Below, in pieces: positions 26,914 through 35,770 of a DNA stretch of 37,409 bases; position 1 is the first letter of the stretch; each line of letters opens with the position of its first letter. A program made the translations under genes and the position numbers. Origin of the DNA: an uncultured Granulosicoccaceae bacterium. GTDB taxonomy: Bacteria; Pseudomonadota; Gammaproteobacteria; Granulosicoccales; Granulosicoccaceae. The DNA is taken from assembly GCA_937957915.1 (NCBI GenBank), contig CALGNZ010000105.1, positions 1 through 37,409 of the forward strand, given 5' to 3'. The notes beneath the pieces were generated by a model, which worked only from the letters and a program-made list of their open reading frames with translations, made no database searches and was not told the DNA's origin.

Positions 26914-28215
26914 TCAGCTTACGATAGATTGATAAACCAGGGTGCGAAGTTCCCGTCGCAACGGATAGGTTGACGAAGGCATTAGCTGTGTAAAAAGCAC
27001 AGTAAAGAGCTCGTGTTTTTTATCTGTCCAGAAAAATGTACTGGCTGCGCCGCCCCAATGACATTCGCCAGCTGATGTTAAAGTGTGTGCTTTCACGGGA
27101 TCAAGCACTACGGCAAAGCCGAGGCCAAATCCAATACCATCGTAATTAGTCTCACTCCAGACAGGCTGCCCCATGGCTGCCATGTCGCGGTTATCAGGCA
27201 AGTGATTGGTGCACATGTACTCAACAGTCAAAGGGCTGAGCAAACGCACCCCGTTCAGTTCACCACCGTTCAGAATCATCTGACAAAAGCGCGAGTAGTC
27301 ATCAATGCTGCCGGTAAGGCCACCGCCTCCTGAATATAGCGGCGTTGGGCGTGTGTAACGGCTGCTGTGGTCTGATGATTCAAGTAACTGCAGTGGCATC
27401 GGTGCTTTGGCAGCCAGATCATTCCCGGTGTCGGTGCGGCCTACGTTGCCAAGGCCACCCCCGCCGGTCGGTCCATACAGGGCGCTGAATCGATGAGCCT
27501 TGTCCGTCGACACGCTAAAATCTGTATCGTGCATGCCCAATGGCTGCAGTATTTCTTCGATAAAAAAATCACGCAGGCTTTGTCCCGACCACACTTCAAT
27601 CAATCGGCCAAGAACATCTGTCGAGACGCTGTAGTTCCACTGTGAGCCCGGTTGACACATGAGCGGTGCCTGAGCGAGCTTTGTAGTCATCTCTGCGAGA
27701 TTATCTTCTGTGCCCTGAAAGTTGATGCGGCGTTCCCGGTACAGAGCATCGACAGGGCTTGATCGCATAAATTCGTAAGTCAGGCCTGAGGTGTGATTCA
27801 TCAATTGTTTGACAGTGATCGGGTTCTGCTGTTGTTCAGTTGAAGTAATGCCTGCGTCACCGCCGCACCAGACCGGCGTATCTGCAAACTCAGGCAGGTA
27901 TCTGGCAATTGGATCGTCGAGCTGAAAATGACCTCGTTCGTACAACATCATTGCCGCGACAGTGGTGATCGGCTTGGTCATGGAGAAAATTCGCACAATC
28001 GAGTTGCGATCAAATTGCCGTTGCTGCTCCTGATCAGCCATGCCTGCCGCTTCGAAAAATCCGACTTTGCCGCGCCTGCCAATCATAACGCTGGCACCAG
28101 CGAGGCGGCCGCAGCTGACTTGATGCTGTAGCCAGTCGTCTACCCGCTGCAGGCGATCTGCCGACAGTCCAAGTTTGTCTGGTGATTCTGATTCAAGCAC
28201 GGAATAGGGACTCAA
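26914..28215 (-). CDS. Serine hydrolase of the beta-lactamase / penicillin-binding-like family
   Basis: Class C beta-lactamase-fold protein (433 residues), the group that includes esterases EstB, D-aminopeptidases and secondary-metabolite hydrolases. The S-x-x-K motif is SMTK in IVRIFSMTKPITTVAAMMLYE, the Y-x-N equivalent is WNYSVSTD, and a late HWGGAASTFFW replaces the KTG triad. No signal peptide, so a cytoplasmic esterase/transesterase is more likely than a beta-lactamase. The start is a TTG at 28213-28215 (a GTG five codons later is possible), 11 bases after the SDR stop, so the two are probably co-transcribed. Confidence 0.85.
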   Translation of the reverse strand: MSPYSVLESESPDKLGLSADRLQRVDDWLQHQVSCGRLAGASVMIGRRGKVGFFEAAGMADQEQQRQFDRNSIVRIFSMTKPITTVAAMMLYERGHFQLDDPIARYLPEFADTPVWCGGDAGITSTEQQQNPITVKQLMNHTSGLTYEFMRSSPVDALYRERRINFQGTEDNLAEMTTKLAQAPLMCQPGSQWNYSVSTDVLGRLIEVWSGQSLRDFFIEEILQPLGMHDTDFSVSTDKAHRFSALYGPTGGGGLGNVGRTDTGNDLAAKAPMPLQLLESSDHSSRYTRPTPLYSGGGGLTGSIDDYSRFCQMILNGGELNGVRLLSPLTVEYMCTNHLPDNRDMAAMGQPVWSETNYDGIGFGLGFAVVLDPVKAHTLTSAGECHWGGAASTFFWTDKKHELFTVLFTQLMPSSTYPLRRELRTLVYQSIVS

Positions 28216-28226
28216 CGTTGTGAAGG

Positions 28227-28958
28227 TTAGAAGTTTTCGAGATGCGTGCGCACGTCGAGTTCATGTGTCCAGGCATTCTTTGGTTGCCGATACAAAAACA
28301 AATAGAGTTCCGCCAGTCCTTCGAGCCCCACAAATCGTTCTTCGCCAGCTTTCTCCAAACGCTCAGGCATGCGCTCGCGCAGGCGATCTCCGTTTATACC
28401 GCCGTCGATGATTACCTGAGCCACGTGAATACCCTTTGGCCCGTAGCCCTTGGCAAGGCTTTGAGCCATAGTGCGTAAACCGGCTTTGGCCGAAGTAAAT
28501 GCGGCAAAGCCGTCTTTCCCGCGCAAGGATGCACTGGCGCCGGTGAACAGGAGTGTGCCGTTGCCACGTGGCTGCATCTTTTTCAGCGCCTCACGCGCAA
28601 ATAAAAACCCGCCAAAGCAGCCGACTCGCCAGGCTTGCTCAAAGTAGCTGCTGTCCATATCGAGAATGTCGCCCGGCATATTGTTACCAGCGTTATAGAT
28701 AGCAAGGTCTACCGGTCCGATGTTTTCGGCTTCGGTAAACAGCCGCGCCACCTGTTCTTCCGATGTGGTGTCGGTGACGACGACGCTGGCATTGCCACCT
28801 GCAGCGTTGATTGATGCCACAACAGTTTCAAGCTTTGCCTGCGTCCGGCCAGCAACTATTACATGCAGGTTTTCCGCAGCGGCACGCTGACAGAGCGCAC
28901 CACCCAGTCCGGCCACCGGGCCGACGCCGATAACAACCGCGGTTTTTTGTTTTGTCAT
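28227..28958 (-). CDS. Short-chain dehydrogenase/reductase family protein, catalytic Tyr replaced
   Basis: Rossmann-fold SDR of about 243 residues from ATG 28956-28958 (AAAGAGA a few bases upstream). The cofactor loop reads GVGPVAGLG (11-19) instead of TGxxxGIG, followed by AGRTQAKLE, suggesting NADP preference. NAG is present (89-91). The active-site YxxxK is FTSAK: Phe154 replaces the catalytic Tyr while Lys158 remains. The tail GPKGIHVAQVIIDGGI is typical of a subgroup of SDR-like proteins that lack the Tyr. It may therefore be a non-redox or altered-chemistry SDR. It forms an operon with the serine hydrolase downstream. Confidence 0.85.
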   Translation of the reverse strand: MTKQKTAVVIGVGPVAGLGGALCQRAAAENLHVIVAGRTQAKLETVVASINAAGGNASVVVTDTTSEEQVARLFTEAENIGPVDLAIYNAGNNMPGDILDMDSSYFEQAWRVGCFGGFLFAREALKKMQPRGNGTLLFTGASASLRGKDGFAAFTSAKAGLRTMAQSLAKGYGPKGIHVAQVIIDGGINGDRLRERMPERLEKAGEERFVGLEGLAELYLFLYRQPKNAWTHELDVRTHLENF

Positions 28959-29351
28959 CACAGTCTCTTTTAGTCGCCCTGAGTCGTCAGCGATAAACTC
29001 TGGAAAGCAGCAGGGCATAAGTTAATCATCGATCACATAGGCGATCTAATCAACAGCGTATTACAGCCGCACGGATTATTCGCGATAAATTGGGTTCTCT
29101 TGCCTGTTCTTTATCTACCCGCGATAAATCTCAACATTCTGTAGGACCCTGCAAGCACCCGCAAGCACCCTTTGGATTGGTGCAGTTCGCGTCGCTCACC
29201 AACACCCTATGTCCGGCCGCAAAAAACTCTTAGCTTCGTTTTTGGTTTTTCAAAAATGAAGGCTCCTGGCAGGGATGTTCTACTTGCGGGCCCCGCAATA
29301 GCCATCAAATTCATCATGCCGCGGGCACCGACACCATACGTCAGCACGAAA
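28959..29351. other. P450-SDR intergenic region
   Basis: About 390 bases. A 10-base direct repeat CGCGATAAAT occurs at 29081-29090 and 29120-29129, about 120-170 bases upstream of the SDR start, and could be a paired operator. A terminator-like stem for the P450 gene lies at 29221-29264 (listed separately). A plus-strand open frame here runs antisense into the P450 gene and is not supported. Confidence 0.4.
29221..29264 (-). terminator. Probable intrinsic terminator of the P450 gene
   Basis: On the minus strand the arms AGCCTTCATTTTTG and CAAAAACGAAGCT pair with one bulge and one mismatch, followed after five bases by a run of six T (complement of 29221-29226). It lies about 90 bases past the P450 stop and suggests the P450 and SDR genes are separate transcripts. 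Confidence 0.5.
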
Positions 29352-30542
29352 TCACCCCCATGCAACCGGCACAGACAATGGCCCCCTGAACGCCCAGCCA
29401 CCAAAGGTCACATCACCATTTATCCGCAAGCCAGGGAACCGTGCAAACAACTTTGGCAGCGCAACATCAGCTATCAATGCCCGTGATGCCGCAGCGCCCG
29501 CACAAAAGTGCGGGCCCGCTCCAAACGATACGGTTTTGCGATTGTCGCGGGTAATGTCAAACTCATCGGGGTGATCAAATACGCGTGGGTCGCGATTGGC
29601 GGCGCCAAACATAAAAAACACGCGTTGCCCTGTTTTAAACGCGTAGTTAAGTACGTTTTCGTCGCGTGCTACCTGACGCGGAGACATGCCAATGGGTGAC
29701 ATCCAGCGCGCGTACTCTTCAAACACCTGACGATAGCTTGCATCGCCGGCGACAATCTTGTCTCTCTGCTGTGGATGCTCCAGCAAAGCCCAGGCAGCAC
29801 CTGCGATGGCGTCGCGTGGCTCATTCTGACCGCCGGAGATGACCAGTTTTATGTTGGCTCTTATCGAATCTATGTTCAAGCCGGAAGCCATTTGTGCGGC
29901 AAGCACGGAACTATCCGGTGTCTTTGCGAGGAGCGGCATCATTTGATCAATGTGATCATCGATAAAGCGGGTTGCCTCGTGGCAGCGTGTCTCGACCTCA
30001 GCCACTCCGGCATAGTTGGCGCAGCCATCAATCATATGCTGACTGACCCGGTCCATCTCCGTTGCCTTCATTTGTGTCAGGCCAGTGATCAGTTTTAGCG
30101 CCTCGCCGCTTACTGGCATCGCAAAATCTGTAACCAGATCACATTGCCCGGCGGGCTCGAGTTTATCGAGAATTTGATCAGTATGTTGCTCGAACAAGGG
30201 ACGCCAGATATTGCGCACCGTCTGAATACTCAATGAAGGCATAAGAACCTTGCGCTCTGCCAGATGCTCGGCGCCGTCCTTGCGCATCATATTCTCCCCC
30301 ATTAACACCGTCATCAAGCCACCCGGCTGTCGAGATGAAAATACGTCGATGCGCTTTTCCTGTGTGTAAATATCGTCGCGTCGGGTGATCAGAATGGCGT
30401 TGAGCTCCGGCACCTCAACGGCGGGCGCCTGCTGCTGAATGCTCCGTAAATCCGGATACGGGTCACTCCAGAACGCCTCGGGATTGATTGAATAATGCTC
30501 ATGCATAAGCTTAAGGTCTCGCTCAGTACTCGCGACCATCAT
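29352..30542 (-). CDS. Cytochrome P450
   Basis: Soluble bacterial P450 monooxygenase of about 396 residues. Seen in order: the N-terminal INPEAFWSDPYPDL, the I-helix ISGGQNEPRDAIAG, the K-helix E-x-x-R (EYAR), the meander region and the haem loop FGAGPHFCAGAAASR with the Cys ligand (Cys347 counted from Met 30542). In the I-helix the usual acid-alcohol pair is Glu-Pro rather than Glu-Thr, as in a subgroup of bacterial P450s with an N-E-P-R-D sequence. Start could be ATG 30542, 30539 or 30506. No ferredoxin or reductase gene is nearby. Substrate unknown. It is divergent from the kynurenine operon. Confidence 0.9.
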   Translation of the reverse strand: MMVASTERDLKLMHEHYSINPEAFWSDPYPDLRSIQQQAPAVEVPELNAILITRRDDIYTQEKRIDVFSSRQPGGLMTVLMGENMMRKDGAEHLAERKVLMPSLSIQTVRNIWRPLFEQHTDQILDKLEPAGQCDLVTDFAMPVSGEALKLITGLTQMKATEMDRVSQHMIDGCANYAGVAEVETRCHEATRFIDDHIDQMMPLLAKTPDSSVLAAQMASGLNIDSIRANIKLVISGGQNEPRDAIAGAAWALLEHPQQRDKIVAGDASYRQVFEEYARWMSPIGMSPRQVARDENVLNYAFKTGQRVFFMFGAANRDPRVFDHPDEFDITRDNRKTVSFGAGPHFCAGAAASRALIADVALPKLFARFPGLRINGDVTFGGWAFRGPLSVPVAWG

Positions 30543-30640
30543 AGCGACTTGCGTGAATTCCTGCGCTGTGATCACACGCGCCAGGCACTGCACGCGGTGA
30601 ACCTCACACCCGGATTCCGCCCGCATTGCCAGAACAGCGC

Positions 30641-30669
30641 TTCAGAAAAAAAACGCATCAGTCTATACT
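30641..30669 (+). promoter_or_regulatory. Candidate sigma70 promoter of the kyn operon
   Basis: TTCAGA (30641-30646), 17-base spacer, TATACT (30664-30669), about 200 bases before kynU. The spacer begins with a run of A. It lies in the 326-base region shared with the divergent P450 gene; no other element in that region is clear to me. Confidence 0.4.
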
Positions 30670-30868
30670 GTAAAGCTAGTGTGCAACCGAAAGTGAATTC
30701 TCACTTGTTCGCGGCGCGAGCTAAACGGCCGGGCGATTCAACCACTGTTCCACGCCTTCGGAGTCAATCCGGGGAAGGGAGAGCAGCAATTTAACAAGTG
30801 CGATCCGCTCGACCATCAAATGTCAGGAATGCCCTACACATTGGCATCCACGGTACGAGAGGTTGCAA

Positions 30869-32059
30869 GTGAAAAAAGACGCTTTTTATCTGCCGCAGGG
30901 CATGATCTATCTCGACGGAAATTCTCTGGGCCCAATGCCGGTGAACGCCGCATCGCGGGTACAGCACACTGTCAACGATGAATGGAAAAATCTGCTCATC
31001 ACCGGCTGGAATAAAGCTGGCTGGTATCACCAGCCCCGTGTTCTCGGCGATCGTCTGGCGCCATTAATCGGTGCGACAGAAGGTACAGTTGTCATTGGAG
31101 ACACTCTCTCTATCAAGGTCTATCAGGCACTGGCGGCGAGTTTGCAGATGCGTCCGAAGCGGCACGTTATTTTGTCAGACACCGGTAACTTCCCAACCGA
31201 CCTCTACATGGCAGAAGGCTTGATTAAAAGCTTTGATCGTGGCGACAGCCCCACCCTTGAATTGAAAGTCGTCGAGCCGGAGTCTATCGCCGACCATCTC
31301 GACGAATCCGTGGCAGTGATGATGCTGACCCATGTAGACTATCGCACTGGTCGTATGCACGACATGGCAGAGCTTACCCGCAAAGCGCATGACAAAGGTG
31401 TCGTCGCACTGTGGGACCTTGCCCACTCGGCAGGCGCGTTGCCCGTGCATCTGACCGAGTGTAAGGCCGAGTTTGCGGTGGGCTGTACCTACAAGTATCT
31501 GAACGCCGGGCCAGGCTCACCGGCCTTTATCTATGTTCGACCAGACATCGCAGATTCTGCGGAGCCAGCGCTGTCTGGCTGGATGGGTCATAGCAATCCG
31601 TTCGCATTTGACCGTCACTACCAGGCAGCCCCGGCTATTGAACGCATGCGTATTGGCACACCACCGGTATTGCAAATGGCAGCTCTTGATGCCGCACTGG
31701 ACGTTTGGGACGATGTATCCATCGTCGATGTTCGCAGCAAGTCAATTGAGCTCACAGAGCTGTTTATTGATGAAGTGGAGAGGCGCTGCCCTGAACTGAC
31801 GCTGCATAGCCCGCGCGATGCAGCACAACGCGGATCACAGGTATCGTTTACCTTCGATGAAGGCTATGCCGTGATACAGGCTCTGATTGCAGAGGGGGTA
31901 ATCGGTGACTTTCGGGCACCTGACGTCCTGCGCTTTGGTTTTACGCCGCTCTATATCGATAACGATGATGTGTTGAAAGCCGCCACGATACTCGAAAAAA
32001 TTATGGCGAATCGAAGCTGGGATCAACCCGCGTACAAACAGCGCTCGGCGGTGACCTGA
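30869..32059 (+). CDS. kynU: Kynureninase
   Basis: PLP enzyme that cleaves kynurenine to anthranilate and alanine. The N-terminal [18 protein letters not shown] is the family hallmark; Asp183 in [14 protein letters not shown] and the PLP lysine Lys209 in [16 protein letters not shown] are present, and the end has [13 protein letters not shown]. About 397 residues. The GTG at 30869 is chosen because GAGAGG lies six bases upstream; a TTG two codons earlier overlaps that site. The stop TGA shares one base with the next start (TGATG), so translation is coupled to the dioxygenase gene. Confidence 0.93.
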   Translation: MKKDAFYLPQGMIYLDGNSLGPMPVNAASRVQHTVNDEWKNLLITGWNKAGWYHQPRVLGDRLAPLIGATEGTVVIGDTLSIKVYQALAASLQMRPKRHVILSDTGNFPTDLYMAEGLIKSFDRGDSPTLELKVVEPESIADHLDESVAVMMLTHVDYRTGRMHDMAELTRKAHDKGVVALWDLAHSAGALPVHLTECKAEFAVGCTYKYLNAGPGSPAFIYVRPDIADSAEPALSGWMGHSNPFAFDRHYQAAPAIERMRIGTPPVLQMAALDAALDVWDDVSIVDVRSKSIELTELFIDEVERRCPELTLHSPRDAAQRGSQVSFTFDEGYAVIQALIAEGVIGDFRAPDVLRFGFTPLYIDNDDVLKAATILEKIMANRSWDQPAYKQRSAVT

Positions 32060-32931
32060 TGTCTGACAAGCCCGATCTCGATGCCGGTGATGCTGCCGGT
32101 GAAGTAACAGACGCAGGACCAGATGGCGCTGAAATGAACTTCAGCGAAAAAATGAGTTACGCTGATTACCTGGGGCTCGACAAACTGCTGAATGCACAGC
32201 AGCCGCTCGGCGAAACCCATGATGAGTTGCTGTTTATCATTCAACACCAGACATCAGAGCTCTGGATGAAACTTGCGCTGCACGAAATAAACGCAGCTCG
32301 AATCGCCATTGCGGAGGATCGATTCAGACCAGCGTTTAAGATGTTGGCGCGCGTGTCGAAAATATTCGAACAGCTGAACAATGCCTGGGATGTACTTCGA
32401 ACCATGACACCGAGCGAGTACACCTCGTTTCGCGATGATCTGGCGCAGTCTTCCGGCTTCCAGTCCTACCAATACCGATTGATCGAGTTTACTGTCGGCA
32501 ACCGAAACAAAGCCATGCTTAAGCCTCACTCCCACCGGCCGGAAATAATACAAATGCTGCAAGCGGAGTTGCAGCTTCCGAGCTTGTATGACGAGGTTAT
32601 TTTGGCACTTGCCCGACGCGATTTTGATATCTCTCCCGACGTGCTCGAACGTGACCCGTCGTCGAGCCACCGATATCACGCCAGTGTGGAGGCGGCGTGG
32701 AAATCGGTCTACGAATCGCCGGAACAGTACTGGACTCTGTATGAACTGGCCGAAAAACTGGTCGACTTCGAAGACTACTTTCGGCGCTGGCGCTTTAACC
32801 ATGTGACCACTGTGGAACGAGTGATTGGCTTCAAACGCGGAACGGGTGGCACGGGCGGTGTTACCTATCTAAAGAAAATGCTTGAAGTCGTATTGTTTCC
32901 TGAACTCTGGCGTGTACGAACTGTGCTTTAA
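32059..32931 (+). CDS. kynA: Tryptophan 2,3-dioxygenase
   Basis: Haem dioxygenase that opens the indole ring of L-tryptophan to N-formylkynurenine, the entry step. The 290 residues show [17 protein letters not shown], the substrate-pocket [19 protein letters not shown] (60-78), the axial haem ligand His248 in [15 protein letters not shown] and the flexible GTGGTGG loop (261-267). An N-terminal extension of about 25 acidic residues precedes the conserved core. It overlaps kynU by one base; the formamidase gene follows 79 bases later. Confidence 0.95.
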   Translation: MSDKPDLDAGDAAGEVTDAGPDGAEMNFSEKMSYADYLGLDKLLNAQQPLGETHDELLFIIQHQTSELWMKLALHEINAARIAIAEDRFRPAFKMLARVSKIFEQLNNAWDVLRTMTPSEYTSFRDDLAQSSGFQSYQYRLIEFTVGNRNKAMLKPHSHRPEIIQMLQAELQLPSLYDEVILALARRDFDISPDVLERDPSSSHRYHASVEAAWKSVYESPEQYWTLYELAEKLVDFEDYFRRWRFNHVTTVERVIGFKRGTGGTGGVTYLKKMLEVVLFPELWRVRTVL

Positions 32932-33010
32932 CAGGGTAGCTATGCGTTATGCATCTTAACTGTGCATGATGAAGCATTAACAATGCTGTTTACTTTCACT
33001 TTGGAAAAAG

Positions 33011-33841
33011 ATGACCGGATTTAGAATCACCGACTGGAACGACGCCTACAGCAATGGTCCCAACATACCCAATGGCAGTCACTGGCCGGATGCATGGGTA
33101 ACGCCGGCTGCTGCCTATCGTGCCAGCGCCGAGGCCCGGGGCAGTTTGCAAACTGATATCAGCTACGGTCCTCACCAACGCAACTGCTATGACCTGTTCT
33201 ACCCGGCATCAACCCCGAAAGGTCTGTTTGTGTTTATCCACGGCGGCTATTGGCTGGCGCTGGATAAAAGCTACTGGTCACATCTGGCGCAAGGGGCAGT
33301 AGACTCGGGCTGGGCTGTCGCCATGCCGTCATACGTGTTGTGTCCTGAAGTCGACATCAGTCAAATTACGCAGATGGTAGTGGATGCGATTACTCATTCA
33401 GCCAGCAAGGTCGAGGGGCCGATTGTGATCAGCGGCCACTCTGCGGGCGGACATTTGGTGACATCAATGCTCGACCAGCACACATCGCTGCCCAAAGAGA
33501 TTCAGTCGAGAATTGCACATACGGTTTCACTGTCAGGCGTACACGACCTGCGGCCTCTATTGCGTACCAGCATGAACGAGAAGCTGCAACTCGATAGCTA
33601 CAGTGCGGCAGTACTCAGCCCCGCACTGATGATTCCTGTCGTACCCAGTCGCTTTACAGCCTGGGTTGGCGGTGGTGAGCGCGACGAGTTCATCAGACAG
33701 TCGCAACTGCTCAGTAACATCTGGCGCGGGCTCGGCGCCTGGACCCAATGTATCGTTGAGCCAGACCGCCATCACTTTAATGTGATTGACGGGCTGATGG
33801 ATAAAGACTCACCGTTAATGAAAACCGCACTCGAATTTTAA
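33011..33841 (+). CDS. Alpha/beta-hydrolase kynurenine formamidase (AFMID type)
   Basis: Predicted arylformamidase hydrolysing N-formylkynurenine to kynurenine, filling the middle step between the dioxygenase and kynureninase encoded upstream. It is the esterase-fold type, not the metal-dependent KynB: HGGYW (77-81) forms the oxyanion hole, the nucleophile is Ser144 in SGHSAGGH, and EPDRHHFNVIDGL supplies the catalytic His. GGAAAAAG abuts the ATG. The upstream 79-base gap contains a small hairpin AGCATT/AATGCT (32973-32987). Function is inferred from motif plus operon; other HGG-type esterases are possible. Confidence 0.85.
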   Translation: MTGFRITDWNDAYSNGPNIPNGSHWPDAWVTPAAAYRASAEARGSLQTDISYGPHQRNCYDLFYPASTPKGLFVFIHGGYWLALDKSYWSHLAQGAVDSGWAVAMPSYVLCPEVDISQITQMVVDAITHSASKVEGPIVISGHSAGGHLVTSMLDQHTSLPKEIQSRIAHTVSLSGVHDLRPLLRTSMNEKLQLDSYSAAVLSPALMIPVVPSRFTAWVGGGERDEFIRQSQLLSNIWRGLGAWTQCIVEPDRHHFNVIDGLMDKDSPLMKTALEF

Positions 33842-34055
33842 ATCTACCAACAGTAGGTTGCCGGTGAGCGAAGCGAACCGCATCAATCCTGCTTGTCTGA
33901 CAGGCGCGTCAAGTTTATTCGTTCGGGTGGTCTCGGTCAGGCGCAAGAGGCTTGGTAGCGCAAGGGGCTCAGTAGAAAGAGGAATACGACAGATTATCGT
34001 CCCGCAGATTGATGGGCCACTGCAGTTTACTGACCTTTGCTGGTAAATCAGTGCA

Positions 34056-34083
34056 GCAGGGCAACTGCATTGAGTTGCCCTGC
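34056..34083. terminator. Strong hairpin ending the kyn operon and the GFA gene
   Basis: Perfect 11-bp stem GCAGGGCAACT (34056-34066) and AGTTGCCCTGC (34073-34083) with a six-base loop, placed between convergent genes. No long T-run on either side, so efficiency may depend on other factors. The rest of 33842-34100 shows nothing else. Confidence 0.6.
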
Positions 34084-34100
34084 GTGCAAATGTTTACCTA

Positions 34101-34514
34101 TCAACCTGCTGGCGGGTTAGCTGGAAACTTTGGTACCTCACTATCGAGAGCAGACCATTCAGCTTTCGAGTCACACCAGATTTCTGCACCAACGCTGATA
34201 CCTGATGTGTCGTCCAGTGTGCCACCTTTGATGAACAACAAGCCGTCAAACGCCTTGGCGTCTGATAGAATTGGTGAGCCGCAATCGCCGCAGAACTTTC
34301 TGTCGACCGGCATACCGCTGGTACCGCTTTCGGTGTAGGTTTTCGGGGTGCCCTGGATTTTTACTGAATCGGCGGGTACCCCCAACAACACAGAGTAGGC
34401 GGTGCCGGTTTGCTTTTGGCAACTCTTACAGTGGCATGCAGCAACCATTGCCGGTTCGCCACTCACTTGATAGCGTATTGCCCCACAGAGACAGCCTCCT
34501 GCTAAGTCAGCCAT
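34101..34514 (-). CDS. GFA / CENP-V family zinc-binding protein
   Basis: Small protein (137 residues) of the glutathione-dependent formaldehyde-activating fold. The zinc cysteines are plain: GGCLCGAIRY, CHCKSCQKQTG and FCGDCGSPI, plus the downstream GTLDD. Most members have no proven glutathione or formaldehyde chemistry, so a specific function should not be assumed. ATG at 34512-34514. Confidence 0.9.
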   Translation of the reverse strand: MADLAGGCLCGAIRYQVSGEPAMVAACHCKSCQKQTGTAYSVLLGVPADSVKIQGTPKTYTESGTSGMPVDRKFCGDCGSPILSDAKAFDGLLFIKGGTLDDTSGISVGAEIWCDSKAEWSALDSEVPKFPANPPAG

Positions 34515-34948
34515 GCGATTTTTCCTTTTGAGTTATTGAAAGTGTGCACTGGCTGCCTGCTTAACGCAGGCGATCAGAGACGCTATGAAGTATTGCAAAG
34601 TCTCGTTGCCTGCACCATTACCCGGTTGGGCGATACTGGACGCTTCCAGGCCAGTCTATTCATCTGCGAACCAGCACCTCTGAATTGGTCTGATCTCAAA
34701 GGAATCAGTGACCTTCCGATTCCTCGTCTGAGGTGCAGCTGTCCACTCAGCGCCAGAATCTCCTGAACGTACGCTCACAGTTACATCACCTGTCAGTCAA
34801 ACTCGTTTCAACCATATTCAACCATATTCAACCATATTCAACTCGTTAACTAACAAATTGCATCGGGTATTCGTTGCACATGTTTTGCGGTATTGACTCT
34901 TAGTGTCAGCGCGGGCGTCGGTGGCCGTAAAGTCAGCCAGGCTGTTAT
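34515..34948. other. Structured intergenic region upstream of the GFA gene
   Basis: About 430 bases. Hairpin GCCTGC-TTAAC-GCAGGC (34555-34571) lies 40 bases before the GFA start. Nested inverted repeats follow: GCACCTC (34674-34680) with GAGGTGC (34730-34736), enclosing GGAATC (34701-34706) with GATTCC (34718-34723). A 10-bp tandem repeat lies at 34807-34842. A short plus-strand open frame (34536-34766) has no recognisable domain and is not annotated as a gene. Confidence 0.4.
34807..34842. repeat. 10-bp tandem repeat ACCATATTCA
   Basis: Three exact copies of ACCATATTCA (34811-34840), with a partial TTCA before and AC after. The block is flanked by ACTCGTT on both sides (34801-34807 and 34841-34847). 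The 10-base period matches one DNA helical turn, but simple slippage is enough to explain it. Confidence 0.8.
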
Positions 34949-35545
34949 TCAGCTGCTGGAGGCCTGGAATGTCAGTAACACAAATGGCTCCATGTCACCT
35001 GCCAACCCTATGGCTTCGCCGCGCTCTGTGGCAATCACTTTAAAACTGGCGTTAGCGAGCAGTGCGATCAGGGTTTCTTCTGGGTAATAGGTGTAGCGGC
35101 GGCCGAGTCGATCGCGCTTTATTCCGGATCCCGTTTTCATTCCAAGGAATAGCACCCCGTTCTGTTTTAGCGCGCGGTGTAGCGTTGGGAGTATCTCTAT
35201 AAATTCACTTTCGGTGGCATGCAGCAAACTGAAGTTGGCCCATATACCATCATAGTGATCAACTTGGTCAATAGACTGAAATGTCGCCACCCTGGCTTCG
35301 AGCGCAAACTTTTCGTTGGCTACTCGTACCATTTCACCGGATGCGTCCGTCGCATCAATTGTCAGGCCGGCGTTTTTCATTGCGGCGGCAGATGCACCGG
35401 GGCCGCAACCCAGATCCAGTACATGGGCCTTTGCAGGCAGACGGCCAATAAACCGGGTTAGGGATTCATCGGGTTTTTCAGTTGCAGTCAGGTCAACGTA
35501 GTCGTCGATTTGTTTATCGTAGACAGCGACAGTTTCTTTATCCAC
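34949..35545 (-). CDS. Class I SAM-dependent methyltransferase
   Basis: Soluble 198-residue methyltransferase with motif I VLDLGCGPGASAAAMK, an acidic strand-2 end (TIDATDASGEMV) and a YDGIWANFSLLHATESEF motif IV region, then LHRALKQNGVLFLGMKTG. It belongs to the broad Methyltransf_11/25 group; substrate is not readable. The start is a GTG (35543-35545) preceded by GAGAG. No operon partner is evident, as 225 bases separate it from the DMT gene. Confidence 0.85.
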   Translation of the reverse strand: MDKETVAVYDKQIDDYVDLTATEKPDESLTRFIGRLPAKAHVLDLGCGPGASAAAMKNAGLTIDATDASGEMVRVANEKFALEARVATFQSIDQVDHYDGIWANFSLLHATESEFIEILPTLHRALKQNGVLFLGMKTGSGIKRDRLGRRYTYYPEETLIALLANASFKVIATERGEAIGLAGDMEPFVLLTFQASSS

Positions 35546-35770
35546 AGTGGAGCGCTCTCTGAGGTAGTTGAGAACACCTTACACAGACTCGACGATAGTT
35601 AGAAGTGATATTCCACGCCTGTAGAGTGGACGCCGGGGAGGGGTATGCTACTAATAGACCCGAAGAAGCGGGGTGCTGGTGACGCGATCGCACCGATCCT
35701 GGATAAGCAACTGCTGACGGCTTATCAGCACGGCAGGAGGCAGTCGCCGCGGTCGTCTTTACCCCGGTCG

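Noticed and set aside
26914..28215. Possible true beta-lactamase resistance gene
   Set aside because: No signal peptide and no KTG motif; it fits the broad esterase-like branch of the family better.
29172..29486. Plus-strand open frame overlapping the P450 3' end
   Set aside because: Mostly antisense to the P450 coding frame and covering its terminator.
34536..34766. Open frame in the GFA upstream gap
   Set aside because: Composition and lack of domains look random, and it overlaps inverted repeats.
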